Positions 55,618 through 63,779 of a stretch of DNA of 64,000 nucleotides are shown here, piece after piece; the first letter of the stretch is position 1, and every line of letters begins with the position of its first letter. The position numbers and the translations under genes were made by a program. The notes under the pieces are model-generated. The model saw only the letters and a program-made list of their open reading frames with translations. It had not been told where the DNA came from and ran no database searches. The DNA comes from JAFAXD01 sp051985675. GTDB taxonomy: Bacteria > Pseudomonadota > Alphaproteobacteria > Rhizobiales > Xanthobacteraceae. The DNA is taken from the NCBI GenBank assembly GCA_051985675.1, contig JBPYFJ010000092.1, positions 1 through 64,000 on the forward strand. The letters run 5' to 3'.

Positions 55618-56640
55618 ATGAAACTAACTTACCGGTTGTGTCATCTTCTGATTGCGGCAGTGTTGCTTGGCGTCCTCTGCGCGGCAATCCAGAGAGGCGG
55701 GGACTGGCTGTCGTCGCTGGCACAAGCGCAGGACAGCGCGCAGAACTGGCCCGGCAAGCCGATCCACGCCACCGTGCCGTTCACGGCCGGGAGCGCGACC
55801 GACATTGTTGCGCGTACGGTGTTCGAGCCGCTGTCACGCGAGCTCGGTCAGACGATTATCGTCGAAAACCGACCCGGCGCCGGCGGCATGATCGGTGCGG
55901 GGATGGTCGCGAAGGCCGACCCCGACGGCTATTCGCTGCTGGTGAGTTCGTCGTCTCACACCATCATCCCGGCGCTCTATCCAAAAGTGCCCTACGACAC
56001 CGTGCAGGATTTCACCGGGGTGATCCCGCTTGGAAGTCTGCCCAACATTCTCGTGGTGTCCCCGTCCAAAGGCTTCCATTCCGTGAATGATCTGGTCGCT
56101 GCCGCCAAGGCGAGACCAGGCATGATGACCTACGCCTCGGCCGGTGTCGGAAGTGCGACCCACTTCGCCGTCGAGCGCTTTCGTCTCAGCGCGGGGTTGG
56201 ACGGCGTGCACGTGCCGTTCCGCGGGACCCCGGAAGCCTCTACCGAAGTCATGACCGGACGGGTCGATTTCTTCTTTGGGCCGTTGGCCTCGCTCCTCCC
56301 GTTGATCCGCGACGGGAAACTCGTTGCACTGGCGGTGAGCACGCCGAAGCGCGCTGCCGCGCTTCCCGACGTACCGACGACGCTCGAGGCGGGCTTCGCC
56401 AATTCCGACTACACGTTCTGGGTAGCAATGTTTGCACGGGCGAAGACGCCGGGTCCGATCGTGGACAAGCTCCACGACATGACGCAAAAAATTCTCGAGA
56501 GCCCCGGCCTGCACAATAAACTGACCGACCTGGGGGTTGATCCGATGGAGATGGAGCCGGCCGACCTGGACACCCTGGTGCGAAACGAAATCGCCATCAA
56601 CACGCCGTTGGTGAAAGCGGCGCATATCCAGGCCAATTAG
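55618..56640 (+). CDS. TctC/Bug-family periplasmic binding protein
   Basis: This 340-residue solute receptor is a paralogue of its divergent neighbour. The signal segment is LCHLLIAAVLLGVLCAAIQ, with a longer leader before QDSAQNWPGKPIHATVPF. Pocket motifs are FTAGSATDIVARTVFEPLS and VENRPGAGGMIGAGMVAKADPDGYSLL, then LPDVPTTLEAGFANSDYTFW. The ATG at 55618 has GGGG upstream. Its stop is 9 bp before a palindromic repeat and 59 bp before the module boundary. Confidence 0.87.
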   Translation: MKLTYRLCHLLIAAVLLGVLCAAIQRGGDWLSSLAQAQDSAQNWPGKPIHATVPFTAGSATDIVARTVFEPLSRELGQTIIVENRPGAGGMIGAGMVAKADPDGYSLLVSSSSHTIIPALYPKVPYDTVQDFTGVIPLGSLPNILVVSPSKGFHSVNDLVAAAKARPGMMTYASAGVGSATHFAVERFRLSAGLDGVHVPFRGTPEASTEVMTGRVDFFFGPLASLLPLIRDGKLVALAVSTPKRAAALPDVPTTLEAGFANSDYTFWVAMFARAKTPGPIVDKLHDMTQKILESPGLHNKLTDLGVDPMEMEPADLDTLVRNEIAINTPLVKAAHIQAN

Positions 56641-56648
56641 CAGAGCTG

Positions 56649-56702
56649 TTCCTGGACGAGATTGCGGCAGGTGGCGCGGGAACTTCAAATCGGCGGCACT
56701 AG
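56649..56702. repeat. palindromic repeat element, copy B (right half)
   Basis: These 54 bases match 51879-51932 at 47 positions, ending in the shared CGGCGGCACTAG. The left arm present in copy A is absent here. The element runs straight into the CTAGGGCGTGTACT repeat, sharing its CTAG. Confidence 0.75.
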
Positions 56703-56715
56703 GGCGTGTACTAAT
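56699..56715 (+). repeat. CTAGGGCGTGTACTCAT repeat, copy 2 (left module boundary)
   Basis: This reads CTAGGGCGTGTACTAAT, 16 of 17 matches to copies 1 and 3. Against copy 3 the match extends to 20 bp (19 identical, ending ATTAA). The two are in inverted orientation 3.9 kb apart. Confidence 0.8.
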
Positions 56716-56746
56716 TAAATTGGGGCCGGTTCGTCTCACCTTTGAC

Positions 56747-56773
56747 TGTCTGCTTTTCGCTCAAAAGCGGACA
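56747..56773. repeat. TGTCTGCTTTT / AAAAGCGGACA hairpin
   Basis: Eleven-base arms with one mismatch surround a five-base loop. A further TGTCCGCTT follows at about 56793. It is the left counterpart of the GCGGACAT hairpins at 60507-60550. Confidence 0.6.
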
Positions 56774-56832
56774 TTCCCGGACACGAGAGCGATGTCCGCT
56801 TGGTGCCAACAGCGAACATGAGTGATCTCGGC

Positions 56833-57810
56833 CTAAGGCGCGCTCGGCTGGGCCTGCCGATCTAGCATCATGCAGAGCCGATAGCAGGTCTCAACTGTGG
56901 GGACAGAAAGTCCCTTATCGGCGGCCAATCGGACGGCAAAGCCCAACGTCGCATCGGCTTCGAGCCGACGACCACGTTCAAGGTCTTGCAGGGCCGAGAG
57001 CTTGTGTCCCGGTACATTCTTGCGAAAGTAGTCTCCGATCTTGCGGACAATCTCCACTGCCTCTGTCGTTCCTACGCGACACACGGTGCCAGCCGGTAGA
57101 ATGCCTTCATCCTTCAACGTTATTCCTTGGGTCTTGGCGAGCATGCCGATTTCGCGGACGATCTGGGCAACGATCAACGCGGCATCGGGGTCGCTGAGAG
57201 GTTGCCACGTCGGCGTCCGTGTCAAAACGGCCGGCGCTATTAGCGACGAATAAAGCGCATACTTCGACCATTCGACGGCACTAATGTCGGTGACCTGCCG
57301 CGCCTTGATGCCTGCGTTACTCAGGAGCGCAACAACGGTCGACAGCCGCTCTGACACTACGCCGTTGAGTTCGCCGAGCTGCAGTGAGTCGTGCATGGTG
57401 AACGCCGTCACTTGGTCGGAACGCACTTCACCACTAAAGTTAGCCACGGCCCCAAGCACGTTGTTCGCGCCGAAGACATTGGCGAGGTCGAGGTTCTTCT
57501 GAACGCCGTTCTGAACGGAAAAGGCGAGTGGAGGTCGTGACAACCGGATGCCTGCGAGAGCCGACGCCGTGTCGTAGGTCTTGGTGGCCAGTATCAGGAG
57601 ATCGACATCCGTGACGTCACTGGGCGTCCTCGCGATTGTCACGGGGGTCTGGAATTCTTCGAGGCCGACGATTGTCACGCCGTTCCGCTCGAGGTGATCG
57701 GCCCGCTTTCCCCGCGCAACTAACGTCACGCGCTCTCCGCTTCTTGCCACATAGCCGGCCAGGATTGATCCGAGCGCCCCGCCACCCACAACCATCGTAT
57801 GCATGCCCAT
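56833..57810 (-). CDS. ketopantoate-reductase-like (PanE/ApbA family) dehydrogenase
   Basis: This is a 325-residue NADPH-dependent 2-oxoacid-reductase-like protein. The Rossmann start is MVVGGGALGSILAGYVARSG, and the C-terminal LSALQDLERGRRLEADATLGFAV keeps the Ser, Gly and Glu pattern of PanE. The catalytic lysine is present in EWSKYALYSSLIAP, but the asparagines of the usual KLxxNxxxNP are replaced. It may not be a true ketopantoate reductase. It lies in the repeat-bounded module with an AraC regulator and a FAD oxidase, so it probably acts on a catabolic 2-oxo intermediate. GGGGAGA precedes the ATG. Confidence 0.78.
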   Translation of the reverse strand: MGMHTMVVGGGALGSILAGYVARSGERVTLVARGKRADHLERNGVTIVGLEEFQTPVTIARTPSDVTDVDLLILATKTYDTASALAGIRLSRPPLAFSVQNGVQKNLDLANVFGANNVLGAVANFSGEVRSDQVTAFTMHDSLQLGELNGVVSERLSTVVALLSNAGIKARQVTDISAVEWSKYALYSSLIAPAVLTRTPTWQPLSDPDAALIVAQIVREIGMLAKTQGITLKDEGILPAGTVCRVGTTEAVEIVRKIGDYFRKNVPGHKLSALQDLERGRRLEADATLGFAVRLAADKGLSVPTVETCYRLCMMLDRQAQPSAP

Positions 57811-57918
57811 GAGATCTCCCCGAACACAGATGCGTCAGCCGCGGGGTGGAGGCAATACTCAACACTTACGCAATCTCCACGTTGCACAAGCCCAAGGAAT
57901 TTTGCCACGATCTTTTTG

Positions 57919-58902
57919 TTAGTGTTTGGCTAACGGCATTCGACCTCGCCGCCACGTGCCCGGCGGTGCGCCAACATGCTTCTTGAACGCGCGGTTGAAG
58001 GCCGCTTCCGATTCATAACCGACCTCCGCCGCCACCTGCGCGAGACTGGCGCTGGGATTCTCAAGATGTCGCGTCGCCAGCTGCATGCGCCAGCGACCGA
58101 GATAGTGGATGGGCGAAACGCCAACAAAATGCGTGAAACGATCGGCAAATACCGATCGTGACAGGCCAACTTCGTGGGCGAGGCTATCGAGAGTCCACTG
58201 GTGCACAGGCTGGCCATGAATCAGCCGCATCGCCTGCCCGACATGGCGGTCCCTGAGTCCTGAGAGCCAGCTGGGGGAACCCTCAGGCAAAGCAGCGATG
58301 TATTTGCGTACGACTTCGACGAACATCAATTCGGCAAGCTTTGCCAGCATCGTTTCGCTGCCGGCGCTCCCGACTTCGGCTTCCTCGGCGGCAACACGCA
58401 ACATGTTAGACAGCCAGCTTTGTCCGGCCGCCGGCATCTGAGCGTGAAATATGCGCGGCAGGGCTTCTAGCAAGGGATTGAACGGCCGCGCGTCGCAACC
58501 GAAATAGCCGCATATCATATGGCAGCTCTCCCGGCCCCCACCATTATAATGCGTTACGATCGGAAGCTGGCGGTCGCAGGGGCGGGTATAAAGTTCAAGG
58601 TCGGGATCACCACCGCGCATGCCTGGCGCGGAGCTCAAGACATGGGCGGCGCCGGTCGGCAAGATGATGATGTCGCCAGCGTTGAGCTGCACGGCCGCCT
58701 CGCTGCCGTCGACAAGCGCTACCCAGCATGTTCCGGATACCACAGCATGGAAATTGATCACGTGCTGCGCTTGCGGCATCACCTTGCCGGCGATGGCCGT
58801 TGAATCGGGCGATACGCCGACCCAAGGCGCCTGAGCATTCCGTTCGAAGAAAATGACTCCGGTGAAACGCACCGCGCGGAGCACGTCGGAGAGAACATCC
58901 AT
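57919..58902 (-). CDS. AraC-family regulator with an N-terminal cupin domain
   Basis: This 327-residue activator has a cupin-like sensor (about 10-160; HVINFHAVVSGTCWVALVDG, LNAGDIIILPTGAAHVLSS) and a C-terminal pair of helix-turn-helix motifs (TLDSLAHEVGLSRSVFADRFTHFVGVSP, then SLAQVAAEVGYESEAAFNRAFKKHVGAPPGTWR). The ATG at 58902 follows GGGAGG. It faces the FAD oxidase gene divergently with a 169-bp gap and probably activates it; the inducer is unknown. Confidence 0.87.
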   Translation of the reverse strand: MDVLSDVLRAVRFTGVIFFERNAQAPWVGVSPDSTAIAGKVMPQAQHVINFHAVVSGTCWVALVDGSEAAVQLNAGDIIILPTGAAHVLSSAPGMRGGDPDLELYTRPCDRQLPIVTHYNGGGRESCHMICGYFGCDARPFNPLLEALPRIFHAQMPAAGQSWLSNMLRVAAEEAEVGSAGSETMLAKLAELMFVEVVRKYIAALPEGSPSWLSGLRDRHVGQAMRLIHGQPVHQWTLDSLAHEVGLSRSVFADRFTHFVGVSPIHYLGRWRMQLATRHLENPSASLAQVAAEVGYESEAAFNRAFKKHVGAPPGTWRRGRMPLAKH

Positions 58903-59071
58903 TGCTCTGAGCCTCCCGGCAAAGCGATCAAGTTTCCCGGACGAATGGGCAATACTCAGTGCCTTTCCAGAAAGTCGAACAAGAACGACGGACGACGGAG
59001 CATACATCAGAGCGACTTCCTCCGCTACAATATGATGGTTGCATCACCTTCAGGCATTTGGAGATCATGTG

Positions 59072-60454
59072 ATGAGCGACAAAGCGATCGCGACCTTCAC
59101 CCAGGGCTTCCGCGGTGCAGTTATCACGCGCAGTCACCCGGACTATGACGAGGCGCGGAAACTCTATAACGGCATGATCGACAAACGACCGTTGATCATT
59201 GCCCGGTGCGCAGACGTTGCAGACGTTATCGCGGCGGTGAATTTTGGTCGCGACAACAAACTCCTCATCGCCATCCGCGGGGGCGGTCACAACGGCCCCG
59301 GTCTGGGCAGCGTCGATGATGGCTTGGTCATCGATCTATCATTGATGAACGGGGTCAGGGTCGATCCCACGAAGCGAACGGCACGTGTAGGCGCTGGTTG
59401 CGTCACCGGTGACGTCGATCACGCGACCCACGTGTTCGGCCAAGCCGTCCCGTTTGGGATCATCTCAACGACGGGAGTCGCGGGTCTCACCGTGAGCGGC
59501 GGACATGGCTATCTCACTCGGCAGTACGGCCTGACAATTGACAACCTGATCGAGGCAGATCTTGTGCTGGCCGACGGCCGCTTTGTTACTGCGTCCGAGG
59601 CCGACAATGCTGACCTGTTCTGGGCACTGCGCGGCGGTGGCGGAAACTTTGGTGTGGTGACGAGCTTTCTGTTCCGAACCTGCCCAGTCAAAATCGTGTA
59701 TGGAGGCCCGCTCATCTTCGACCTCGCGGAGGCCGCGACGGTGATGCGCTGGTATCGAGATTCGCTGCCCGGCTTGCCAGAAGAATTTTACATGTTCCTC
59801 GGTCTCCAGGTCATTCCCCCGGGCGATCCCTTCCCGAAGGAGCATTGGGGGAAAACGACCTGTGCGCTTCTCATTTCGCACAACGGATCGGCGGCCGGTG
59901 CCGAGCAAGCGGTCAACGCCGTCCGCGCAGCTCTGCCGAAGCCAATCATCGATTGGGCGCAACCGATGCCGTTCACGGTGTTGCAATCGCTTTTCGACGC
60001 ACTCTACCCCAAGGGCCTGCAATGGTATTGGAAAGGTGATTTCGTAGAAAGGTTGCCGGATGCAGCGATCGATGCACATCTAGCGCACATAGCCAAAATA
60101 CCGACGCCGTTTTCTGGAATGCATCTCTATCCGATCGACGGCGCTGCTCACCGCCAAAAGCACGATGCGACGGCATGGAATTTCCGAGGCGCAACTTGGT
60201 CAATGGCCATTGTGGGTGTCGATCCCAATCGGGCCAAGGCTCCGCTCCTGAAGCAATGGGTGCGCGACTACTGGGAGGCGGTCCATCCCTTCAATCTCGA
60301 AGGAGCGTACGCAAACTTCATGATGGACGATGAAGGAGAGGCGCGCGTCAAAGCCGCGTACGGCGACAACTACCAACGCCTCGCCGCTTTGAAGAAAAAG
60401 TACGATCCCGGCAACCTGTTTCGAGTGAACCAGAATATTCGACCTGCCGGATAA
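59072..60454 (+). CDS. cytoplasmic FAD-linked oxidase of the berberine-bridge type
   Basis: This 460-residue VAO/BBE flavoprotein lacks a signal peptide. The covalent FAD histidine is in AIRGGGHNGPG (about 72). The second anchoring Cys of bicovalent members is missing, as the motif reads GIISTTGVAGLTVSGGHGYL, so FAD should be held singly as in 6-hydroxynicotine oxidase. The C-terminus is LAALKKKYDPGNLFRVNQNI. The ATG at 59072 has GGAG upstream. It is less GC-biased than the flanking cob genes and stands alone on the plus strand of the repeat-bounded module. Confidence 0.85.
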   Translation: MSDKAIATFTQGFRGAVITRSHPDYDEARKLYNGMIDKRPLIIARCADVADVIAAVNFGRDNKLLIAIRGGGHNGPGLGSVDDGLVIDLSLMNGVRVDPTKRTARVGAGCVTGDVDHATHVFGQAVPFGIISTTGVAGLTVSGGHGYLTRQYGLTIDNLIEADLVLADGRFVTASEADNADLFWALRGGGGNFGVVTSFLFRTCPVKIVYGGPLIFDLAEAATVMRWYRDSLPGLPEEFYMFLGLQVIPPGDPFPKEHWGKTTCALLISHNGSAAGAEQAVNAVRAALPKPIIDWAQPMPFTVLQSLFDALYPKGLQWYWKGDFVERLPDAAIDAHLAHIAKIPTPFSGMHLYPIDGAAHRQKHDATAWNFRGATWSMAIVGVDPNRAKAPLLKQWVRDYWEAVHPFNLEGAYANFMMDDEGEARVKAAYGDNYQRLAALKKKYDPGNLFRVNQNIRPAG

Positions 60455-60506
60455 CGAACTGCTGCTCATTACTCGCGATTGGGTCCATGTCGGCTTTGGG
60501 TCATTG

Positions 60507-60550
60507 GCGGACATTGCCGCCGCAATTGCAAATGTCCGCTTTACCCCCGT
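60507..60550. repeat. GCGGACATT hairpins at the right end of the module
   Basis: GCGGACATT (from 60507) pairs with AATGTCCGC (to about 60541), and the latter overlaps a second pair GTCCGCT/AGCGGAC. The same words occur near 56747-56801 and 3479-3502. Confidence 0.6.
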
Positions 60551-60568
60551 CAGCGGACGCGGGCGTTA

Positions 60569-60585
60569 ATGAGTACACGCCCTAG
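60569..60585 (-). repeat. CTAGGGCGTGTACTCAT repeat, copy 3 (right module boundary)
   Basis: This is an exact inverted copy of the 17-mer at 1726-1742. Its terminal CTAG contains the TAG stop of cobB (complement of 60582-60584), so the module begins exactly where cobB ends. Confidence 0.85.
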
Positions 60586-61892
60586 TTCCGCGCGATGGCG
60601 TGAAAGAACGTGCCGCTGACGTTGTGGCGGCGTCCGCCGGCGCGACCGAGCGAGTTGTCTGCCGCATCCTTAAGGTCGACCAGCGGCGCATCGTTGCCGG
60701 TTTCAATCAGGCTTGCGTAGTGAAATTCGTGCCCGCGCACGATGCCGCCGGATTTGCCCAGCGGCCCGTCAACGAGCAGCCGGGCCTCGCGGTAGCCGAG
60801 GTGAAGCTTGCGCCGCGCGAAGCTCGTCGCATGGCCGAGCAGTCCGGTCATTGCGTGCCGCTGACCTGATGAGTCTTCCAGGCCCTCGCCGAGCACCATG
60901 TAGCCGCCGCACTCGCCGTGCGCCGGACGCGTCTCTGCAAAGCGCGCCAGCCCGGTCCGAAACCGATCGGCGGCCGCCAGTGCGCCGGCAAAAAGCTCCG
61001 GATAGCCGCCCGGCAGCCAGCACGCGTCGCAGGTCGCCTCCGGCGCCTCGTCGGCGAGCGGCGAGAATGGAATGATCTCCGCGCCGGCGCGCCGCCAGGC
61101 GTCGAGGACGTGCGGATAGATGAAGCTGAAGGCCTGATCGCTGGCGAGCGCGATGCGCTGACCCGGTGGATCGATGGCGATGATGCGGGTCGAGGTGGCC
61201 GGCGCCAGCGGGGTGGCGAGCGCGAGCGTGCGGTCGAGATCGAAATTGCTGCTCGCGACCCCGGCGAGATGATCGAGCCGGGCCGCAAGATCGGCATGCT
61301 CGGCGGCCTGCACCAGCCCGAGGTGACGTTCCGGCAGCGCCAGTTGCTGATCGCGCGGGAGCGCGCCGAGCACCGGTATATCGAGAGCGGCGAGTGCGTC
61401 CATCACCAGCGCGCGGTGGCGCTCGCTGCCGACCCGGTTAAGGATCACGCCGGCGATCCGGACCGCGGGATCGTGCGTTGCAAATCCGCGTACGACCGCG
61501 GCCGCCGATTGCGATTGGCCGTGCACGTCGAGGACGAGCAATACCGGCAACCCGAAACGGCGTGCGAGATCGGCGGTGGTCCCGCAACAGCCCGGTGCTC
61601 CGGCGACGCCGTCGAACAGGCCCATCACGCCTTCGATCACCAGCAATTCGGCGTTCTCGGCGGCGCGCGCCGTCACCGCATCGATGAGCGGCGGCGGCAT
61701 CGCCCAGCTGTCGAGATTGAAGCTCGGCGCCGCGCTCGCGGCGGCGTGAAACGCGGGGTCGATGTAGTCCGGGCCGGCTTTCGCGGCGCGGACCTTGACG
61801 CCGCGGCGCGCCAGCGCGGCGAGCAGCGCGAGCGTCACCGTGGTTTTGCCGGAACCGGAGCGGGTCGCCGCAATGATCAGGCCGCGGGCCAT
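60582..61892 (-). CDS. cobB: cobyrinate a,c-diamide synthase
   Basis: This 436-residue ATP- and glutamine-dependent amidase acts on cobyrinic acid or hydrogenobyrinic acid. The N-terminal P-loop-like AATRSGSGKTT (about 8-18) and KAGPDYIDPAFH belong to the synthetase part. The glutaminase part has the nucleophile Cys in AHGECGGYMVLGEGL and the C-terminal RGHEFHYAS. The ATG at 61892 opens the P-loop domain; the longer frame to 62021 would run into cbiD. The stop falls in the module-boundary repeat, so the last codons may have been altered by insertion. Confidence 0.92.
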   Translation of the reverse strand: MARGLIIAATRSGSGKTTVTLALLAALARRGVKVRAAKAGPDYIDPAFHAAASAAPSFNLDSWAMPPPLIDAVTARAAENAELLVIEGVMGLFDGVAGAPGCCGTTADLARRFGLPVLLVLDVHGQSQSAAAVVRGFATHDPAVRIAGVILNRVGSERHRALVMDALAALDIPVLGALPRDQQLALPERHLGLVQAAEHADLAARLDHLAGVASSNFDLDRTLALATPLAPATSTRIIAIDPPGQRIALASDQAFSFIYPHVLDAWRRAGAEIIPFSPLADEAPEATCDACWLPGGYPELFAGALAAADRFRTGLARFAETRPAHGECGGYMVLGEGLEDSSGQRHAMTGLLGHATSFARRKLHLGYREARLLVDGPLGKSGGIVRGHEFHYASLIETGNDAPLVDLKDAADNSLGRAGGRRHNVSGTFFHAIARN

Positions 61893-61932
61893 ATCAAGCG
61901 TGCCCGCCGCTGGTCGTGATATATGCCAAGCC

Positions 61933-63051
61933 ATGACCAAGCAGGATCGTCCGCTGCGGCGAGGCTGGACCACGGGAGCGTGCGCCACCGCGGCCGCCAA
62001 AGCGGCTTTCGGCGCGCTCATGTCGGGCGAGTTCGTCGATCCGGTCGAGGTGACGTTGCCGCGCGGTCAAACGCCGACCTTCGCACTCGCGGTCGCGCGC
62101 AGCGAGCCGGGTTCCGCCACCGCCGGCGTGGTCAAGGACGCGGGCGATGATCCCGACGTCACCCACGGCGCGCTGATCCTGGCGACCGCGCGCGCCGGCG
62201 CCCCGGGTTCGGGCGTTACGTTTCGCGCCGGCGAGGGTGTCGGCACGGTGACGCGGCCGGGTCTCGCGATTGGACCGGGCGAGCCGGCGATCAATCCGGT
62301 ACCCCGCCAGATGATCCGCGACGCGATCGCGCAGGTCGCGACGCGCCTCGACTGCGTCGGCGACGTCGAGATCGAAATCGCCATTCCGGGGGGCGAGGCG
62401 CTGGCCCAGAAGACGCTCAATCCACGCCTCGGAATCGTCGGCGGCCTCTCGATCCTCGGCACCACCGGCGTCGTCGTGCCGTATTCGTGCTCGGCCTGGA
62501 TTCATTCGATCTACAGCGGCGTCGACGTCGCACGCGCGGCCGGGCTCACCCACATCGCCGGATCGACCGGCTCGACCTCGGAAGCCTGCGTGCAGAAGCT
62601 TTACGGTTTGTCGGAGATTGCACTGATCGACATGGGCGATTTCGTGGGAGGCATGCTCAAATATGTGCGCACGCATCCGCTCCCGCGCGTCACCATCGCG
62701 GGCGGCGTCGCCAAGATGAGCAAGCTCGCGCAGGGCTTGCTCGACCTGCATTCGAAGCGCGGCGCGATCGATCTTGTGGCGCTCGCGGAGATCGCGCGTG
62801 CCGCCGGCGGCTCGGAAGCGCTGCACGCACAGATTCTTGCAGCCAACACCGCCGCGCAAGCGTTTGCGCTGGCAGCCGCACAAGATATCGCGCTCGGGGA
62901 TCAGGTGGCGGCGGCTGCGCGCGCGACGGCCGCCCGCGTCGTCGAAGACGCGGGCGTCGCGGTCGAGGTTTTGATGTTCGATCGCGAAGGGCATCTCGTC
63001 GGGCGCGCGCCGTTCGATCACGATCCGGCTCCGCGAAAGCGCCGGCGGTAG
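61933..63051 (+). CDS. cbiD: cobalt-precorrin-5B C1-methyltransferase
   Basis: This 372-residue CbiD methylates C1 during corrin ring contraction. Recognised features are RRGWTTGACATAAAKAAFGAL at the N-terminus, NPVPRQMIRDA, GGLSILGTTGVVVPYSCSAWIHSI and GSTGSTSEACVQKLYGL. The ATG at 61933 has no clear Shine-Dalgarno site but fits the family start. It is divergent from cobB (40 bp) and overlaps the 3' end of convergent cobM by 34 bp. CbiD together with CobM-type genes is the mix seen in several alphaproteobacteria. Confidence 0.92.
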   Translation: MTKQDRPLRRGWTTGACATAAAKAAFGALMSGEFVDPVEVTLPRGQTPTFALAVARSEPGSATAGVVKDAGDDPDVTHGALILATARAGAPGSGVTFRAGEGVGTVTRPGLAIGPGEPAINPVPRQMIRDAIAQVATRLDCVGDVEIEIAIPGGEALAQKTLNPRLGIVGGLSILGTTGVVVPYSCSAWIHSIYSGVDVARAAGLTHIAGSTGSTSEACVQKLYGLSEIALIDMGDFVGGMLKYVRTHPLPRVTIAGGVAKMSKLAQGLLDLHSKRGAIDLVALAEIARAAGGSEALHAQILAANTAAQAFALAAAQDIALGDQVAAAARATAARVVEDAGVAVEVLMFDREGHLVGRAPFDHDPAPRKRRR

Positions 63052-63779
63052 TCCGCGTCGTAGAGCGCACTCTCGCGAAAATCATCGGCGGCGAGCGCGG
63101 GTCCGACCAAGACGAGCGCGGTGCGATCGATGCCTTCGGCGGTGACGCGGGACGCGATATCGCGCAGCGTGCCTTGCACGATCCGCTCATCCGGCCAGCT
63201 CGCGCGCGCGACCACGATTGCGGGGCAGTCCGCACCATAAAACGCCACCAGCTCCGACGCCGTCCGTTCGATCGCCTGGACCGCGAGATGGATCGCAAGG
63301 GTCGCGCCGGTTGTGGCGAACGCGGCGAGCTGCTCGCGCTCCGGCATCCGCGATGCGCGTCCCGGCACGCGCGTCAGCACCACGCTCTGGGCAACCTCCG
63401 GCACCGTCAGCTCGCGACCGAGCGCCGCCGCGGCCGCGGCGAACGCCGGCACACCGGGCGTGATCGTGTAAGGGATGCCGCGCCGCCGCAGCCGGCGCGT
63501 TTGCTCGGCAAGGGCGCTATAGATCGAGAGATCGCCGGAGTGCAGCCGCGCCACGTCGTGACCCGCTGCGTGGGCCGCGACGAATTCCCCTTCGATCTCG
63601 TCAAGCGACATCGGTGCGGTGTCGATGACGCGCGCGCCGGGCGGACAGTGCGCAAGCAGCGCGGTCGGCACCAGCGACCCCGCATAGAGACAGACCGGGC
63701 AGCGCGCGATCAGGTCGCGTCCGCGCAGCGTGATCAGATCGGCCGCGCCCGGTCCGGCGCCGATGAAATGCACGGTCAC
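63018..63779 (-). CDS. cobM: precorrin-4 C11-methyltransferase
   Basis: This 253-residue SAM-dependent uroporphyrin-III-methyltransferase-fold enzyme methylates C11 of precorrin-4. It has VHFIGAGPGAADLITLRGRDLI at the start, VARLHSGDLSIYSALAEQ for the SAM site and YTITPGVPAFAAAAAALGRELTVPE. It starts with GTG, overlapping the cobE stop as GTGA, which indicates coupled translation. Its 3' end overlaps cbiD on the other strand. Confidence 0.92.
   Translation of the reverse strand: MTVHFIGAGPGAADLITLRGRDLIARCPVCLYAGSLVPTALLAHCPPGARVIDTAPMSLDEIEGEFVAAHAAGHDVARLHSGDLSIYSALAEQTRRLRRRGIPYTITPGVPAFAAAAAALGRELTVPEVAQSVVLTRVPGRASRMPEREQLAAFATTGATLAIHLAVQAIERTASELVAFYGADCPAIVVARASWPDERIVQGTLRDIASRVTAEGIDRTALVLVGPALAADDFRESALYDADYRRRFRGAGS

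Noticed and set aside
61894..63021. A 375-codon antisense frame over cbiD
   Set aside because: It has low-complexity Arg/Asp/His composition opposite a certain cbiD gene, and no ribosome site.
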